Source: Agrobacterium tumefaciens str. B6
Lineage (GTDB): Bacteria; Pseudomonadota; Alphaproteobacteria; Rhizobiales; Rhizobiaceae
Assembly: GCF_001541315.1 (NCBI RefSeq)
Contig: NZ_LMVK01000011.1
Location: 51,413-115,412, forward strand
Direction of reading: 5' to 3'
Length of the DNA: 64,000 bases
A model generated the notes under the pieces. That model ran no database searches. It was given only the letters and a program-made list of their open reading frames with translations, and was not told the origin of the DNA. Made by a program: the position numbers and the translations under genes. This document shows positions 44,971-54,185 of this stretch, piece by piece (within the stretch, counting starts at the first letter, position 1; every line of letters begins with the position of its first letter).

Positions 44971-46962
44971 TCAAAAAACCTTCAAACGCAGTGTCATGAA
45001 CAACTCGCCCTTTTCTTCGCTCACGCGCCGGCTTCGGCTGTCTTCGGCAACCCGCCAGGCGTAGCCGACATCGAAAGAAAGCCTTGGACCGCCATATCGC
45101 AGGCCCACACCACTGCCGACCCGGTATCCGGTGACTTCATTGGCAACGTCGCGGCCGAGCCCTGCGTCGAGAAAGAGATAGGGGTTGAGACGGGAGAGGG
45201 TCGTTCGCGCCCATTCCGACGATTGGGCGGATATTTGCACTGGGCCCTGGCTGTCCGGCTGTGTGCCTGATCCGGCTTTCCCCAACAGCAAATCGACCGG
45301 CATGGCGAATGCGACCTCATTGCGCCACACCGCACCCCGGTCAGCCTTGAAGCTTCCGTTGGAAAAGCCCCGTACCGAGCTGCGCGAGCCGATTGTCATC
45401 TGGTCGTCGGAATAAAGCGCTGTTGCCGCCCATTGCGTCGACAGGCTGGACGAAACGGAGGCGCGCCCGGGGAAGACATAAGACCCCGAAAAAGACGCAT
45501 CCAGCTTTGTGAACTGGCTGTGGGGCGTAGAGTCATCGATATCGTCGGCATCTTCGCGGGCATTGAAGATAGACAGCCCCTGGCTGGCACCGATCCGGGC
45601 CGAAACGTTGGCGCGTTCGAAAAAGCGGCTGTAAGTCAGGCCTGCCTGAAGCGGAGAAACGCGCTGGTCCATCAGCCCAACGCCGTTGATATACCGGTTC
45701 TGTTCACGATGCGCGACTGTGAAATCGGCACCCAGCCGCTCTGTCCGTGATGAATGAACGATCCAGTCGGCACCCGCGCTGACGTCCCAGGTCGTCATGA
45801 ACAACTCGGAAAGCGGGCCGAGGTCGATCATGTTCTCGGACCAGTCCCCCTTGAGCCTCATTGTGGCTCGTCCGACGGGAACCGCGAAATCCCCGCTCAG
45901 CTCGTTAGTCTCGACGCCGCTTTTAAGCGTGAGGCCCCACATGTCGTTGATACCGATGAGATTGTCTTTCTCCGCCGTGACCCCGAAGCGAAGCTTGTCG
46001 ACACCTTCGATCGATTCCGTGTCGTAACCGCCGTAGAGCCTGAACGCGTCATTGATGCGGTTCGTGATCTGCACGTCGGAAGTCGCCGGCCTCTTGCCTG
46101 GAACAAGCTCCGCCTTGGCCTTGTTCGAAGGAACCCTGTTGAGGCTATCGAGTGTGTCCTGCAGGCGATCGACATGCAGGACGTCGTCTTTGGCAATCGT
46201 GCCAGATATCGCGATCCGGTCGGATGGCGGCAACAAGGTCAGGCGTTCGAGATCGTCATCGATACCCTCCAGCCAGGCGTCTGCCTGCTGCACGAATTCG
46301 GAAATGGACGTGGACCTTGCAACGTTGCCACTCAATTTCGCCATCCGGGGAAAGAACCCCTTATAAGGCTGCTGCTCCTCTTTGTAGAGAACAGCATCGA
46401 TCCGCCCGGGCACAACGCGCAGGACCAGCGTCCTGCTGGCGGCAATGTCTTGCTCCGGCAACCAGGCCTGCGTGGTGGCGAAGCCCTTGTCGGCAAAAAG
46501 GCGGTTCACCGCCTTGAGCAATCCGCCGACGCTTTCATTGTTCTGGCAGGACAATGCAAAGGGTCTTGTCACATCTTCAACAGCTTCGCTGCCAATGAGT
46601 TCGTGTCCACCTTCGATGCGGATCGTGTCCACGGGAAAACATGATGAAGCGCCGGACGCCGCGCTATCAGATGCGGAACCCGCAAATGTCTGAATAGTCA
46701 GGGCAGGCTCATGCGATGCAGCAACACCTGGATCTGCCTGGCCTGCGTTCGCTTCTGCCGGCGGCGGCCCTTTAAGATCATCCCGTGACAATGCCGCTTG
46801 TGGAGCAAAGCAAAGAGCTGCGCAGAGAACGAGGACCGAGTTTCGCAACGCGGGTGAGGTCGGCGCGATACCACCGATCACCTTCCTGCCGAAACGACCT
46901 GCTGTAGATGATTTGGTAGCTGCCGGAACGACAAATCGCGCTCTGGCCAGATATCTGGTCAT
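44971..46962 (-). CDS. cdiB: TpsB/CdiB outer-membrane transporter (ShlB/FhaC family)
   Basis: 663 residues. Long N-terminal signal region (NSVLVLCAALCFAPQAALS), POTRA domains (CFPVDTIRIEGGHELIG, then KGFATTQAWLPEQDI, VVPGRIDAVLYKEEQ), and a C-terminal 16-strand barrel with IGSRSSVRGFSNG near residue 535 (the VRGF/Y lid-lock motif) and a terminal Phe (MTLRLKVF). It exports the two TpsA proteins across the outer membrane. First gene of the operon; start ATG 46962 with a TTG directly before it. Confidence 0.93.
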   Translation of the reverse strand: MTRYLARARFVVPAATKSSTAGRFGRKVIGGIAPTSPALRNSVLVLCAALCFAPQAALSRDDLKGPPPAEANAGQADPGVAASHEPALTIQTFAGSASDSAASGASSCFPVDTIRIEGGHELIGSEAVEDVTRPFALSCQNNESVGGLLKAVNRLFADKGFATTQAWLPEQDIAASRTLVLRVVPGRIDAVLYKEEQQPYKGFFPRMAKLSGNVARSTSISEFVQQADAWLEGIDDDLERLTLLPPSDRIAISGTIAKDDVLHVDRLQDTLDSLNRVPSNKAKAELVPGKRPATSDVQITNRINDAFRLYGGYDTESIEGVDKLRFGVTAEKDNLIGINDMWGLTLKSGVETNELSGDFAVPVGRATMRLKGDWSENMIDLGPLSELFMTTWDVSAGADWIVHSSRTERLGADFTVAHREQNRYINGVGLMDQRVSPLQAGLTYSRFFERANVSARIGASQGLSIFNAREDADDIDDSTPHSQFTKLDASFSGSYVFPGRASVSSSLSTQWAATALYSDDQMTIGSRSSVRGFSNGSFKADRGAVWRNEVAFAMPVDLLLGKAGSGTQPDSQGPVQISAQSSEWARTTLSRLNPYLFLDAGLGRDVANEVTGYRVGSGVGLRYGGPRLSFDVGYAWRVAEDSRSRRVSEEKGELFMTLRLKVF

Positions 46963-47731
46963 CAATAAACTTCAACCCCATGTTGCCCAATGCGACGCAT
47001 TAATCAATAGAGGGTATTTTGCAAGACAACTCTGGCGCGCCTACAAAAAGAATGAGAATTGAGTTACCAATTTGCATCAGTTCTGCGTTGGATTTCGCTG
47101 AGATCGAAGCTCGCACGGTGCTGGCCAGAGCGAATTCAAGGGTCGATACTTCACGTCAGTATTATATTTAAGCGGTTGTCATCGCTGGCTTTATTCTTCC
47201 AGCCGAAGCTAAATAGGGAGCCGGTTGAAAGCAGTTGGATTGTTCGTGGAATAGAGTGCGAAAAATCACACATCATTATTTTGGCCTGTAGCAATTTGCC
47301 GACGTTGGCACCAAACACACCGAATCGAGAAAAGATTTATTCCTTGCCCGAACAGTGAGTGCGAAGATTAACGACCGTTACGTGTGTTTTTTAACCTCGC
47401 TGACGGGAGGAGGGGGAGGTCTCGTCGCCTGCCCCCTGTTTAGTACCTTTAGGACGCCTCAGGGGCTTTGCAACAGAAATTCTTGCGGATTCAGCGACTC
47501 ACTTGGAGGAGCCATGAGTGCCTCGAGCACGGCGTTTTTCAGGCCGGGATCATTCATTTGTGCTGTCCATCTGATCGCACGTCGTCATCCGCAATCGGGG
47601 CTTTAAACGCTTGTCCGATTTTCGCGACAACTGGTCGTCCATCGTTGTGCAAAGCATTTTAATAATTGCAATAACTGGTTGTGAACGGATTGGTTGTAGC
47701 GCCGGTGCGACTGTATTCGGGGGCACCAGAC
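46963..47731. other. Intergenic between cdiB and a divergent membrane-protein gene
   Basis: 769 bases without a convincing gene; small open frames here have unlike-protein composition. It must hold the minus-strand promoter of the tpsB/cdiA operon and the plus-strand promoter of the membrane protein. G+C is lower than in the flanking genes. Confidence 0.4.
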
Positions 47732-48478
47732 ATGCATACCATTATCGATATTCTATCTCATCCAATTATCAATGGGCTCATTCTTGGCCCGGTAATCGGG
47801 CTTCTCCTGTCGTACTTTTTTATGCCACCCGGTGCCGGAAACAGCATTGGGAAACAGTACGTCACTGTGAACCATGTCGTGATTAATTACCCCGGCGCGA
47901 ACAACGTCCAGAACAGTAGTGCTTTCATTCCGGCCTGTCTATTTGTTTCCTTGCTCGTGGCTGGCCTGATCTATCTGTATATCGTATTCGCATATCTGGC
48001 GATCACGATTCTCACGACAGTGGCGGCAGGGGTCGTCGTGATGTGCGTCGTCGGTGCGGTCCGTACCCCGGAAAATGTGGTCTGGTTTTTCGTGCCGGCC
48101 TTTATTTCGTTAGTCAGCGTCCGTTTCCTGCTAATTGCGTGGGAAAATCGCCAGACCCTGCGGTCGTTTCATTTGCCAGGCAAATTTGTCGAGCTGCCAG
48201 GAATTCTTTTGCAGCCTGCGGCAAACTGGGCGTTACTTCAGGCATCCGGGATTGTCGCTGTCGCCATCGTACTTGTCCATGCGGCAGTTTTCGTCAGCTA
48301 TTATCTGCCAAATGGGAACCGCTCGGGCCCGCGGTTCAATTGGCAAGTGCGATGGTTGAATATTGTACGACGGTTTTGTGGTGTCTTTGGCGCCTTCATG
48401 CTCGTATTTATGTGCGGGGCGGCATGGCTGGCTGTGTCGGGTACTGCTTTCCGTTACATAACCAATGGAACGTTTTGA
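47732..48478 (+). CDS. Membrane protein of unknown function
   Basis: 248 residues from ATG 47732 (GGGGGCACC upstream). About six hydrophobic segments, e.g. LILGPVIGLLLSYFF, ACLFVSLLVAGLIYLYIVFA, ITILTTVAAGVVVMCVVGAV, FFVPAFISLVSVRFLLI, VAVAIVLVHAAVFVSYYL and AFMLVFMCGAAWLAVSG, with a polar stretch NHVVINYPGANNVQN after the first. No family recognised. Divergent from the CDI operon and convergent with traA. Confidence 0.6.
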   Translation: MHTIIDILSHPIINGLILGPVIGLLLSYFFMPPGAGNSIGKQYVTVNHVVINYPGANNVQNSSAFIPACLFVSLLVAGLIYLYIVFAYLAITILTTVAAGVVVMCVVGAVRTPENVVWFFVPAFISLVSVRFLLIAWENRQTLRSFHLPGKFVELPGILLQPAANWALLQASGIVAVAIVLVHAAVFVSYYLPNGNRSGPRFNWQVRWLNIVRRFCGVFGAFMLVFMCGAAWLAVSGTAFRYITNGTF

Positions 48479-48504
48479 CACTCAGTCACTATAGCCATGC
48501 TATT

Positions 48505-48532
48505 AAAAAGAAACCCTCCGGCGGGGAGGGTT
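48505..48532 (-). terminator. Intrinsic terminator of the relaxase transcript
   Basis: The minus strand folds AACCCTCC / GGAGGGTT (48525-48532 and 48512-48519; 5-base loop) followed by TCTTTTTAA (48505-48511). It lies about 225 bases beyond the traA stop and 30 bases beyond the convergent membrane-protein gene. Confidence 0.75.
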
Positions 48533-48757
48533 CGAGTGGTGCCAACCTTACAGGGCTGCAAGGCAGGATGGACGGCGGGAAAGGTCCGTCCGCGATATGA
48601 ATGCGGGCAAGGCCGAACGGTTCCGCGGCTCTCTGGAATATTTGCAGGGACCGGCATTCTCCTGCTGTTTGTGATGGCCTGTCGGCGGAGGGCGAGGACA
48701 GGCTGTGCCATCATCCCGATGATCCCTTGCTTTTTACGTGCACGGGAGTGCCGGTTC

Positions 48758-51700
48758 TCACATCCGCATCCCGAGCCCCTGCGTTTGGCCGAGCGTGAGC
48801 TTCTGCTTTTCAACGAGCTCGGCGTGGTGCGCCCGCTCGACCAGTCCGGCCACCTGTTTGATCCGTTCGACGGAGACACGGGCGTCTGCCGTGACGCTGA
48901 GCCTGTCCAGATCCTCATTGCGCAGGTTTGCGGTCCCGAACCGTTTCGTCAGGGCTTGCGTTATTTCCGTGACCTCCCGCAATGCCTGCCGGCCTTCCGT
49001 GGTGCTTTCCATCTTCCGGACGAAGGCTGGCCTTTGCTCATGGGAGAGCGCACCGAGGCGTGAGAGGATTTCCTCGCTGCGGCGCGTGAGAGCGGGAACC
49101 TCGACGATATCCCGCTTTTCCCGTTGCCATGTTTCCGAGCGGTGTTCGCGCTCCAGATGCCGTAGCCAGCTTCTGGCGGCGTTCCCGACAAGCGTTGCAA
49201 CCGATCCGGCGTAGTGCAGGGCCTGTTTTCTGTCCCTGTTGTCACCGAGGATGCCCGACTTGCCGCGCAGGGCGCCGAACTGGTCTGGCCGCTCGCGGAT
49301 GGCTCTTGCCAGAATGGCAGGATCGGTGGCGGGATCGAGGATATGGGGCTTGATGGCTTCGCATGCAGCGAAGGCATCGTGATAGACACGAGTGGCGACA
49401 TTGCGCACCACCTCCATGCTTTCTTCCAGGTGCGGTCGCGCCTTCTCACGGGCGATCTCGTCGATCGCCTTGTCGTGGCGGGTGATGGCGGGAACGAGCG
49501 GTGCGGGGATGTTGACGAGCTGGTGTTGATGGTGCAGCTCGCTCTTCGCCATCGCATCTGCTTCCGTGCGCTGTCGTTGTCCTTGTCCTTGTCCTTGTCC
49601 TTGTCCTTGTCCTTCCACCCTCCGCTGCAAGGAGCTTTGTCCCATCGCCCGCTGCTGCCGGATATTTTCGCCCGGTGGCTCCTTCAGTCCGCGGCGCTCG
49701 GCAAAGGTGTCGGTATAATCGAGCGTGGTTTCCTTCAGCCCCGACCGGCTCATGCTGGCGGTGAGCGCCTTGATGTTTTTGAACTCGTCACGACCGGCAT
49801 AAAGCATTGCCTGATGACGATGGCGGGTCATGGCGACATAGGTCAGATGCCGGTCCATGGTGGCAGAGGCCATGACAAAGGACCGGTCGACGGTTGCCCC
49901 TTGCGCCTTGTGAATGGTGGTGGCGTAGCCATGATCAAAGGATTGGTAATCTTTTGGACGGATAGTGATCCTGCGGCCGGTTTTTTGTCCGCCCGAACTC
50001 CCGTCGAGCCGCAAATGTAGTGCGTCCGGCTCGACGGATTCCACTGTTCCCAGCATGCCGTTTTTGACAGCAAGTGCGCGATCGTTCCGCAGCAGAACGA
50101 TGCGGTCACCGGCGGCAAAGGCACGTTTGCCGTTGACCGTCTGGTAAATGATTTCGCCGGATCCGGTTTCGTTTCCTGTTGCTTTTGCCAGAACCCCCTT
50201 GGCCTGCAGACCTTGCCGGATGGCGTCATTGATGGCGCGGACATCGACACGGCGATGGGCAAGGGCAATGCGGGACTGATCCGGATTGTCCCGCCGGTCG
50301 GCGAGATAATCACGCACGAGGTCCGCGCATGCCTGTTGTCGATCATCGGCAAAACGGATGGCATTCTGCTGATCATATTGTGCCAGTGCTTCAGGGGTAC
50401 GGCGGGTGGCAAGGGCGATCGAGGCCTGTTGTTGCCACTCGTCTTTCTGGCGACGGATTTCTGTCAGTTCGATGGCGCCGGTCCGCTCGGTGATGGCCCG
50501 GAAGGGCGAGCCCGCACCGATTGCCTGCAACTGCTCGTGATCACCGACCAGCACCAGCTTGGCGCCACGCGCCTCGACCTCCCTGACGAAGCGGCAAAGC
50601 TGCCGGCTGCCGATCATGCCGGCCTCGTCGATGACCAGAATGTCCTTCCGGCCGAGGATGGATTTTTCGTTCTCCCAGCCGAGTTCCCAGGAGGCCAGCG
50701 TGCGGGAAACAATGCCCGAAGATGACGTCAGGCCCTCAGCTGCCTTGCCGGCAAGGGCGGCACCATGAACACGATAACCGTCCGCCTCCCATGCCCGCCG
50801 TGCTGCCGCAAGCATGGTCGACTTGCCGGCACCGGCAAAGCCGGTCACCGCCGATATCTGTTCGGGTCCGGTGACATGCAGCACTGCTCTCGTCTGCTCG
50901 TCGCTGAGACCTGATCCTGCCAGCTCCCCGTTCTGCCGGACGATTGATTTTGTGACTATCGCCGGTCTGACACCATGAGCTGATCGCGCCGCCATCCTGA
51001 TCGCACTTTCTGCCATCAGTCGTTCCAGTTCGATCATCTCCCGGGTGGAATAGCGGGCCGGTTCGTGTTTCTGCTCTGCCTGCAAAAGGACGAGCTGCGG
51101 TGAGGCCATAACGGCGGCAAGGGTAGTGTGGAAGGTGGCCGTGTCGGTGATGTAGCGGCCGAGCGTTCTGGCGATATCGTGACGGGTAAAGACGCTCTGG
51201 CCTGAAGTGATGAGGGCAAGCACCTGTTCGGGACGACGGCGGATCAGCTCGGCGTTTCGTTGTGCCGCATCATCCTCGATGCGGCAGCGGGAGACATCGA
51301 CACCACGCTCTTTCATCTGCGCGGCATGCACACCCATATGGCCGGTCGGTTCGATGGCAAGACCGCGGGACAGATGCGAGCGATGATCGACACGGCGATC
51401 GAGACCGGCACGCAGCAGATGCCGGTTGACGAGACCGGCAAGGGCCTCGCGCACCGCCTTCATCTGAATCTGCGATGTCGGCAGGCCATGGTCGATCAGC
51501 CATCTGTTCTCGCGCTCGATCAGGGTCTTTTCTCCAAGGCCGGCGGATGTGATCACCCGGGTGGTCATGACGACATGGGCATGGATATTGCGGTCGTCGC
51601 TTTTGCGCCCGTCACTTTTGCCCTGTGGCACATGAATGGCGAAGTCGACGGCAGCGCCAAAACGATTGGCGAGATCACCGGCAAAGGCCCGGGTCAGCGC

Positions 51701-52009
51701 CAGTCGCTCAGTATCGGTCAGTTCATGCGGCAGGGCGATCTCGAACTCGCGGGCGACACGGGCATCGCATCGGCGTTCGGCAAACTCCGCGGCATTCCAG
51801 AGCGAGGCACGATCAAGCGCCCAGGGGGCGTCGACACCATCGGGAAGAACGATCTCGGCGTGAACCACGCCCTGCTTGGCGGTAAAGTCATGGATGACGC
51901 CATCGCGTTGATTGAGGATTTTGCTGGCGGTGCGATAGGCGATGGCGGCGACGGCACTTTTGCCGGCACTGCGGCCGACCGGTTTTACACTGCAATGATA
52001 GATCGCCAT
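48758..52009 (-). CDS. traA: Ti-type conjugative relaxase/helicase TraA
   Basis: 1083 residues. The N-terminal MobA/MobL (MOBQ) relaxase has the usual start (MAIYHCSVKPVGRSAGKSAV) and the metal-binding NIHAHVVMTTR. The central RecD-like helicase has Walker A VTGFAGAGKST near residue 390, VIDEAGMIGSR, LVGDHEQLQAIGAG and TIHKAQGATVDR. A C-terminal tail follows a Gly-Gln repeat coded by six TTGTCC units at 49577-49612. It nicks at oriT just upstream (52041-52066) and unwinds the transferred strand. It has normal length and GGGAGA upstream of the start. No TraG coupling protein or mating-pair genes are in the window. Confidence 0.95.
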   Translation of the reverse strand: MAIYHCSVKPVGRSAGKSAVAAIAYRTASKILNQRDGVIHDFTAKQGVVHAEIVLPDGVDAPWALDRASLWNAAEFAERRCDARVAREFEIALPHELTDTERLALTRAFAGDLANRFGAAVDFAIHVPQGKSDGRKSDDRNIHAHVVMTTRVITSAGLGEKTLIERENRWLIDHGLPTSQIQMKAVREALAGLVNRHLLRAGLDRRVDHRSHLSRGLAIEPTGHMGVHAAQMKERGVDVSRCRIEDDAAQRNAELIRRRPEQVLALITSGQSVFTRHDIARTLGRYITDTATFHTTLAAVMASPQLVLLQAEQKHEPARYSTREMIELERLMAESAIRMAARSAHGVRPAIVTKSIVRQNGELAGSGLSDEQTRAVLHVTGPEQISAVTGFAGAGKSTMLAAARRAWEADGYRVHGAALAGKAAEGLTSSSGIVSRTLASWELGWENEKSILGRKDILVIDEAGMIGSRQLCRFVREVEARGAKLVLVGDHEQLQAIGAGSPFRAITERTGAIELTEIRRQKDEWQQQASIALATRRTPEALAQYDQQNAIRFADDRQQACADLVRDYLADRRDNPDQSRIALAHRRVDVRAINDAIRQGLQAKGVLAKATGNETGSGEIIYQTVNGKRAFAAGDRIVLLRNDRALAVKNGMLGTVESVEPDALHLRLDGSSGGQKTGRRITIRPKDYQSFDHGYATTIHKAQGATVDRSFVMASATMDRHLTYVAMTRHRHQAMLYAGRDEFKNIKALTASMSRSGLKETTLDYTDTFAERRGLKEPPGENIRQQRAMGQSSLQRRVEGQGQGQGQGQGQRQRTEADAMAKSELHHQHQLVNIPAPLVPAITRHDKAIDEIAREKARPHLEESMEVVRNVATRVYHDAFAACEAIKPHILDPATDPAILARAIRERPDQFGALRGKSGILGDNRDRKQALHYAGSVATLVGNAARSWLRHLEREHRSETWQREKRDIVEVPALTRRSEEILSRLGALSHEQRPAFVRKMESTTEGRQALREVTEITQALTKRFGTANLRNEDLDRLSVTADARVSVERIKQVAGLVERAHHAELVEKQKLTLGQTQGLGMRM
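49577..49612 (+). repeat. Hexanucleotide repeat (TTGTCC)6 inside traA
   Basis: Six perfect tandem copies of TTGTCC encode a Gly-Gln run on the minus strand, in the linker between helicase and C-terminal tail. Because the unit is six bases, copy-number changes keep the frame and only alter linker length. Confidence 0.9.
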
Positions 52010-52040
52010 GCCGGTCTCCCGATAAAACGGCCCCCCGCCG

Positions 52041-52066
52041 GTGCGCCAACTCGTAAGTGCGCCCTT
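52041..52066 (+). other. oriT nick region of the RSF1010/Ti type
   Basis: GTAAGTGCGCCCTT at 52053-52066 matches the conserved nic core of RSF1010 and Ti plasmid oriT (TAAGTGCG/CCCT). A direct repeat of GTGCGCC (52041-52047, 52057-52063) surrounds it. It lies 44 bases upstream of traA and between traA and the divergent NYN/traD genes, the standard place. Confidence 0.8.
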
Positions 52067-52172
52067 GTTGTTTCCTGTCTAGCGGGTCGGGGGATGGCTG
52101 GCTCTATGGTGAATTCACCAGAATGCGCTGCAAACTGATCCTCGCTACCCTTGCCTCGATGACAGGAGAGCA

Positions 52173-53054
52173 ATGGAGACGGCGATGGATGCGGGCAGGT
52201 TCGCAAGGTCGAAACGACGGTCACAGACCACAAGGACGGATGACAATGCCGGCGAAGGCACAGGGCAGCACAGGCAGAGACTGGCGGGGCTGATCGACGG
52301 TGACAATGGCTCGTCAAGGGAGGTGGACGGACTGTTCGGCGTGATTGCGATGCTCGGCGATGCGACCGTCCGGCGCATCTATGGCGACTGGACAGGGGCA
52401 AACCTGAGAGGCTGGAAAAGCCGTCTTGCCGATCATGCCATCCGGCCGATGCAGCAGTTTGCCAGTTGTCCGGGAAAGAACGCCACCGATGGCGCCATGA
52501 TCATCGATGCGATGGATCTTTTGCACCGGAACCGCCTCGACGGTTTCTGTATCGTCTCGAGTGATGGCGACTTTACCCGGCTGGCGGTACGCATCCGTGA
52601 AGAGGGTGTCGATGTGCATGGATTTGGTGACCGGCAAACACCGTTTTCGTTCATCGCCGCCTGCAGCAGCTTTACCCGTTTAGACAGGCTGCGGCCACCC
52701 GGAAACATGCGGTGGCTGTCCGCCACAACAGCAGATGCAGAACAAACCGCCGGCAGGGAAACAGGTCTTTCCGCCGATGCCTGGCAGCAGATGCTGGTGA
52801 TGATGGAAGAGGCTGTTTGTGCCGGTATCGAGGAAGACGGCTGGTCGCCTTTGGCAAAGGTCGGTCTCTGGCTTGCCCTGCATGAGCCGGCGTTCAATCC
52901 GCGCCACTTCGGTTTTGCCGGACCGGGTGATTTCGCTGATGCCTGCCCGGCCATAATCGTCAGACGCTGTGGCGAGGGTGGGCATCTGCTCAGCGTGAAG
53001 CTGGTGAGGAAGAAGGGCACCACAGCATGCGGGGAAGCCGGTCATGGCGCGTAA
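52173..53054 (+). CDS. NYN-domain (LabA/DUF88-like) putative ribonuclease in the mobilisation locus
   Basis: 293 residues. After a 35-residue basic N-terminus, the PIN-like NYN domain reads LAGLIDGDNGS, RRIYGDWTG, ATDGAMIIDAMDLLH and DGFCIVSSDGDFTRLAVRIR, retaining the acidic residues of the fold. The C-terminal third (SADAWQQMLVMMEEAVCA, DGWSPLAKVGLWL) resembles the OST-HTH/LOTUS RNA-binding module usually fused to NYN. AGGAGA precedes the start. It lies between oriT and traD, where Ti-type plasmids have traC, so it may be a transfer accessory. Overlaps traD by 11 bases. Confidence 0.85.
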   Translation: METAMDAGRFARSKRRSQTTRTDDNAGEGTGQHRQRLAGLIDGDNGSSREVDGLFGVIAMLGDATVRRIYGDWTGANLRGWKSRLADHAIRPMQQFASCPGKNATDGAMIIDAMDLLHRNRLDGFCIVSSDGDFTRLAVRIREEGVDVHGFGDRQTPFSFIAACSSFTRLDRLRPPGNMRWLSATTADAEQTAGRETGLSADAWQQMLVMMEEAVCAGIEEDGWSPLAKVGLWLALHEPAFNPRHFGFAGPGDFADACPAIIVRRCGEGGHLLSVKLVRKKGTTACGEAGHGA

Positions 53055-53325
53055 ACCGGTTGCCCGTCGCATTGAGGAACTGGAGGCGCGCAAGCGTTCG
53101 CTGATGGCCCGGCTTGCCGCGCAGGAACGGCGGCTTGAGGTACGGCGGAAAATGCTGCTGGGCACGTGGGTGACCAGCGAACTGCAACAAACGGCAGAGG
53201 AGCCGGACGTGCAGATGCTGCGCGACCTGCTGCGGCGTCAGCTGCCGCGGATGGCGCTGCGGGATGCCGATCGTGTGCTGCTTGAGGAGTTGCTCAAAGA
53301 GGAAAACGCGGACGGGAACGGTTGA
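53044..53325 (+). CDS. traD: TraD/MobC-like relaxosome accessory protein
   Basis: 93 residues: a basic coiled coil (RRIEELEARKRSLMARLAAQ, ERRLEVRRKMLLGTWV) and an acidic end (LRDADRVLLEELLKEEN). This matches small TraD/MobC-type proteins of rhizobial plasmids that help open oriT or dock TraA. It begins inside the end of the NYN gene, so the two are coupled. Confidence 0.75.
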   Translation: MARKPVARRIEELEARKRSLMARLAAQERRLEVRRKMLLGTWVTSELQQTAEEPDVQMLRDLLRRQLPRMALRDADRVLLEELLKEENADGNG

Positions 53326-53475
53326 CGTTTGCTGGCGGTTGGCGGGAGCGTGCCTGACCGTGTCCGGTGCTGGTCGGCATGTTCAGTCATTGTGGTGCCA
53401 TGAGGTGTGGCGAACAGGTCGCTCGCACTTGTTTACCCCGGTTTGTCGCTCTCCTGCCTTCGGAAAAGGACAAGG

Positions 53476-53500
53476 AAAAAGCCCGGCACGATGGCCGGGC
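53476..53500 (-). terminator. Intrinsic terminator of the outer-membrane barrel gene
   Basis: GCCCGGC (53481-53487) / GCCGGGC (53494-53500) with a six-base loop. On the minus strand a T run follows (A run at 53476-53480), and T bases also follow on the plus strand, so it may stop transcription both ways. About 25 bases past the omp stop. Confidence 0.85.
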
Positions 53501-53525
53501 TTTCGCTGTTTCTTGTCCGAGTGGA

Positions 53526-54185
53526 TCAGAATTTTACGCCGAGGCCGACGCGGATTGCATGCTGGTCGACATCTGCGTTGATTGCAGCGCCGCCGAAATT
53601 GAAATCCTTGTCGCCGAAGTCGGTGTAACGGTACTCGATGCGTCCGAACACCATGTCGGTAAACGCGTAGTCGAGACCAACGCCGACGGTGTAGCCGTTG
53701 AAGGTTTCCTTCACGTCGGCAACGCCTGGAACTTCCGCGTAGCCGCGAGCGTAGGCCCAGCCTGCGGTACCATAGACCAGGGCACGGTCAAATGCGTAGC
53801 CAACGCGGCCGCGGACCGAGCCCTGCCAGTCGAACCCGTAGTCGAAGCTTGTGCCCAGAATAGTGGCGGAATCGTCGCCCCAGTTCTTTTCGAAGTCTGC
53901 TTCAAGGCCAACGACCCAGCTGTTGCCAAGGTCATAGTTGAAACCGACGAACCCGCCGGCAAGAGCGCCGTCAAAGTCTGCGGATGTTTCACCTGGAAGG
54001 CCCACGATCGAGGCGTCGTTTTGATTCCAGCCGTAACCGGCCTGGACACCGGCTGTAAATCCGGTCCAGCTGAACAGCGGTGCAACGTCTGCTGCCGGGG
54101 CTGCAGGAACTTCTGATACGGCATCGGCCGCCATTGCAGTCGATGCGGCGAGCACGAATGCGATAGTCGATACGATTTTCTTCAT
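53526..54185 (-). CDS. Outer-membrane beta-barrel protein (Omp25/Omp31 family)
   Basis: 219 residues. Signal peptide MKKIVSTIAFVLAASTAMAA, a short Ala/Pro linker, then an eight-stranded barrel: FSWTGFTAGVQAGYGWNQND, AGGFVGFNYDLGNSWVVGLE, GSVRGRVGYAFDRALVYGTA, GRIEYRYTDFGDKDF, and a terminal aromatic strand HAIRVGLGVKF. A typical Rhizobiales surface porin-like protein. Monocistronic, with a terminator directly downstream and GGGAG upstream of the start. Confidence 0.93.
   Translation of the reverse strand: MKKIVSTIAFVLAASTAMAADAVSEVPAAPAADVAPLFSWTGFTAGVQAGYGWNQNDASIVGLPGETSADFDGALAGGFVGFNYDLGNSWVVGLEADFEKNWGDDSATILGTSFDYGFDWQGSVRGRVGYAFDRALVYGTAGWAYARGYAEVPGVADVKETFNGYTVGVGLDYAFTDMVFGRIEYRYTDFGDKDFNFGGAAINADVDQHAIRVGLGVKF

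Noticed and set aside
47059..47358. 99-codon plus-strand frame upstream of the membrane protein
   Set aside because: No ribosome-binding site, composition unlike a protein, and it overlaps the presumed promoter region of the CDI operon.
49577..49612. Tandem TTGTCC units considered as a CRISPR-like array
   Set aside because: Unit is 6 bases with no spacers and lies in frame inside traA. No CRISPR array or cas gene was seen anywhere in the window.
51260..52138. 292-codon plus-strand frame opposite the start of traA
   Set aside because: Antisense shadow of the relaxase domain; its frame crosses the traA start and the oriT core.
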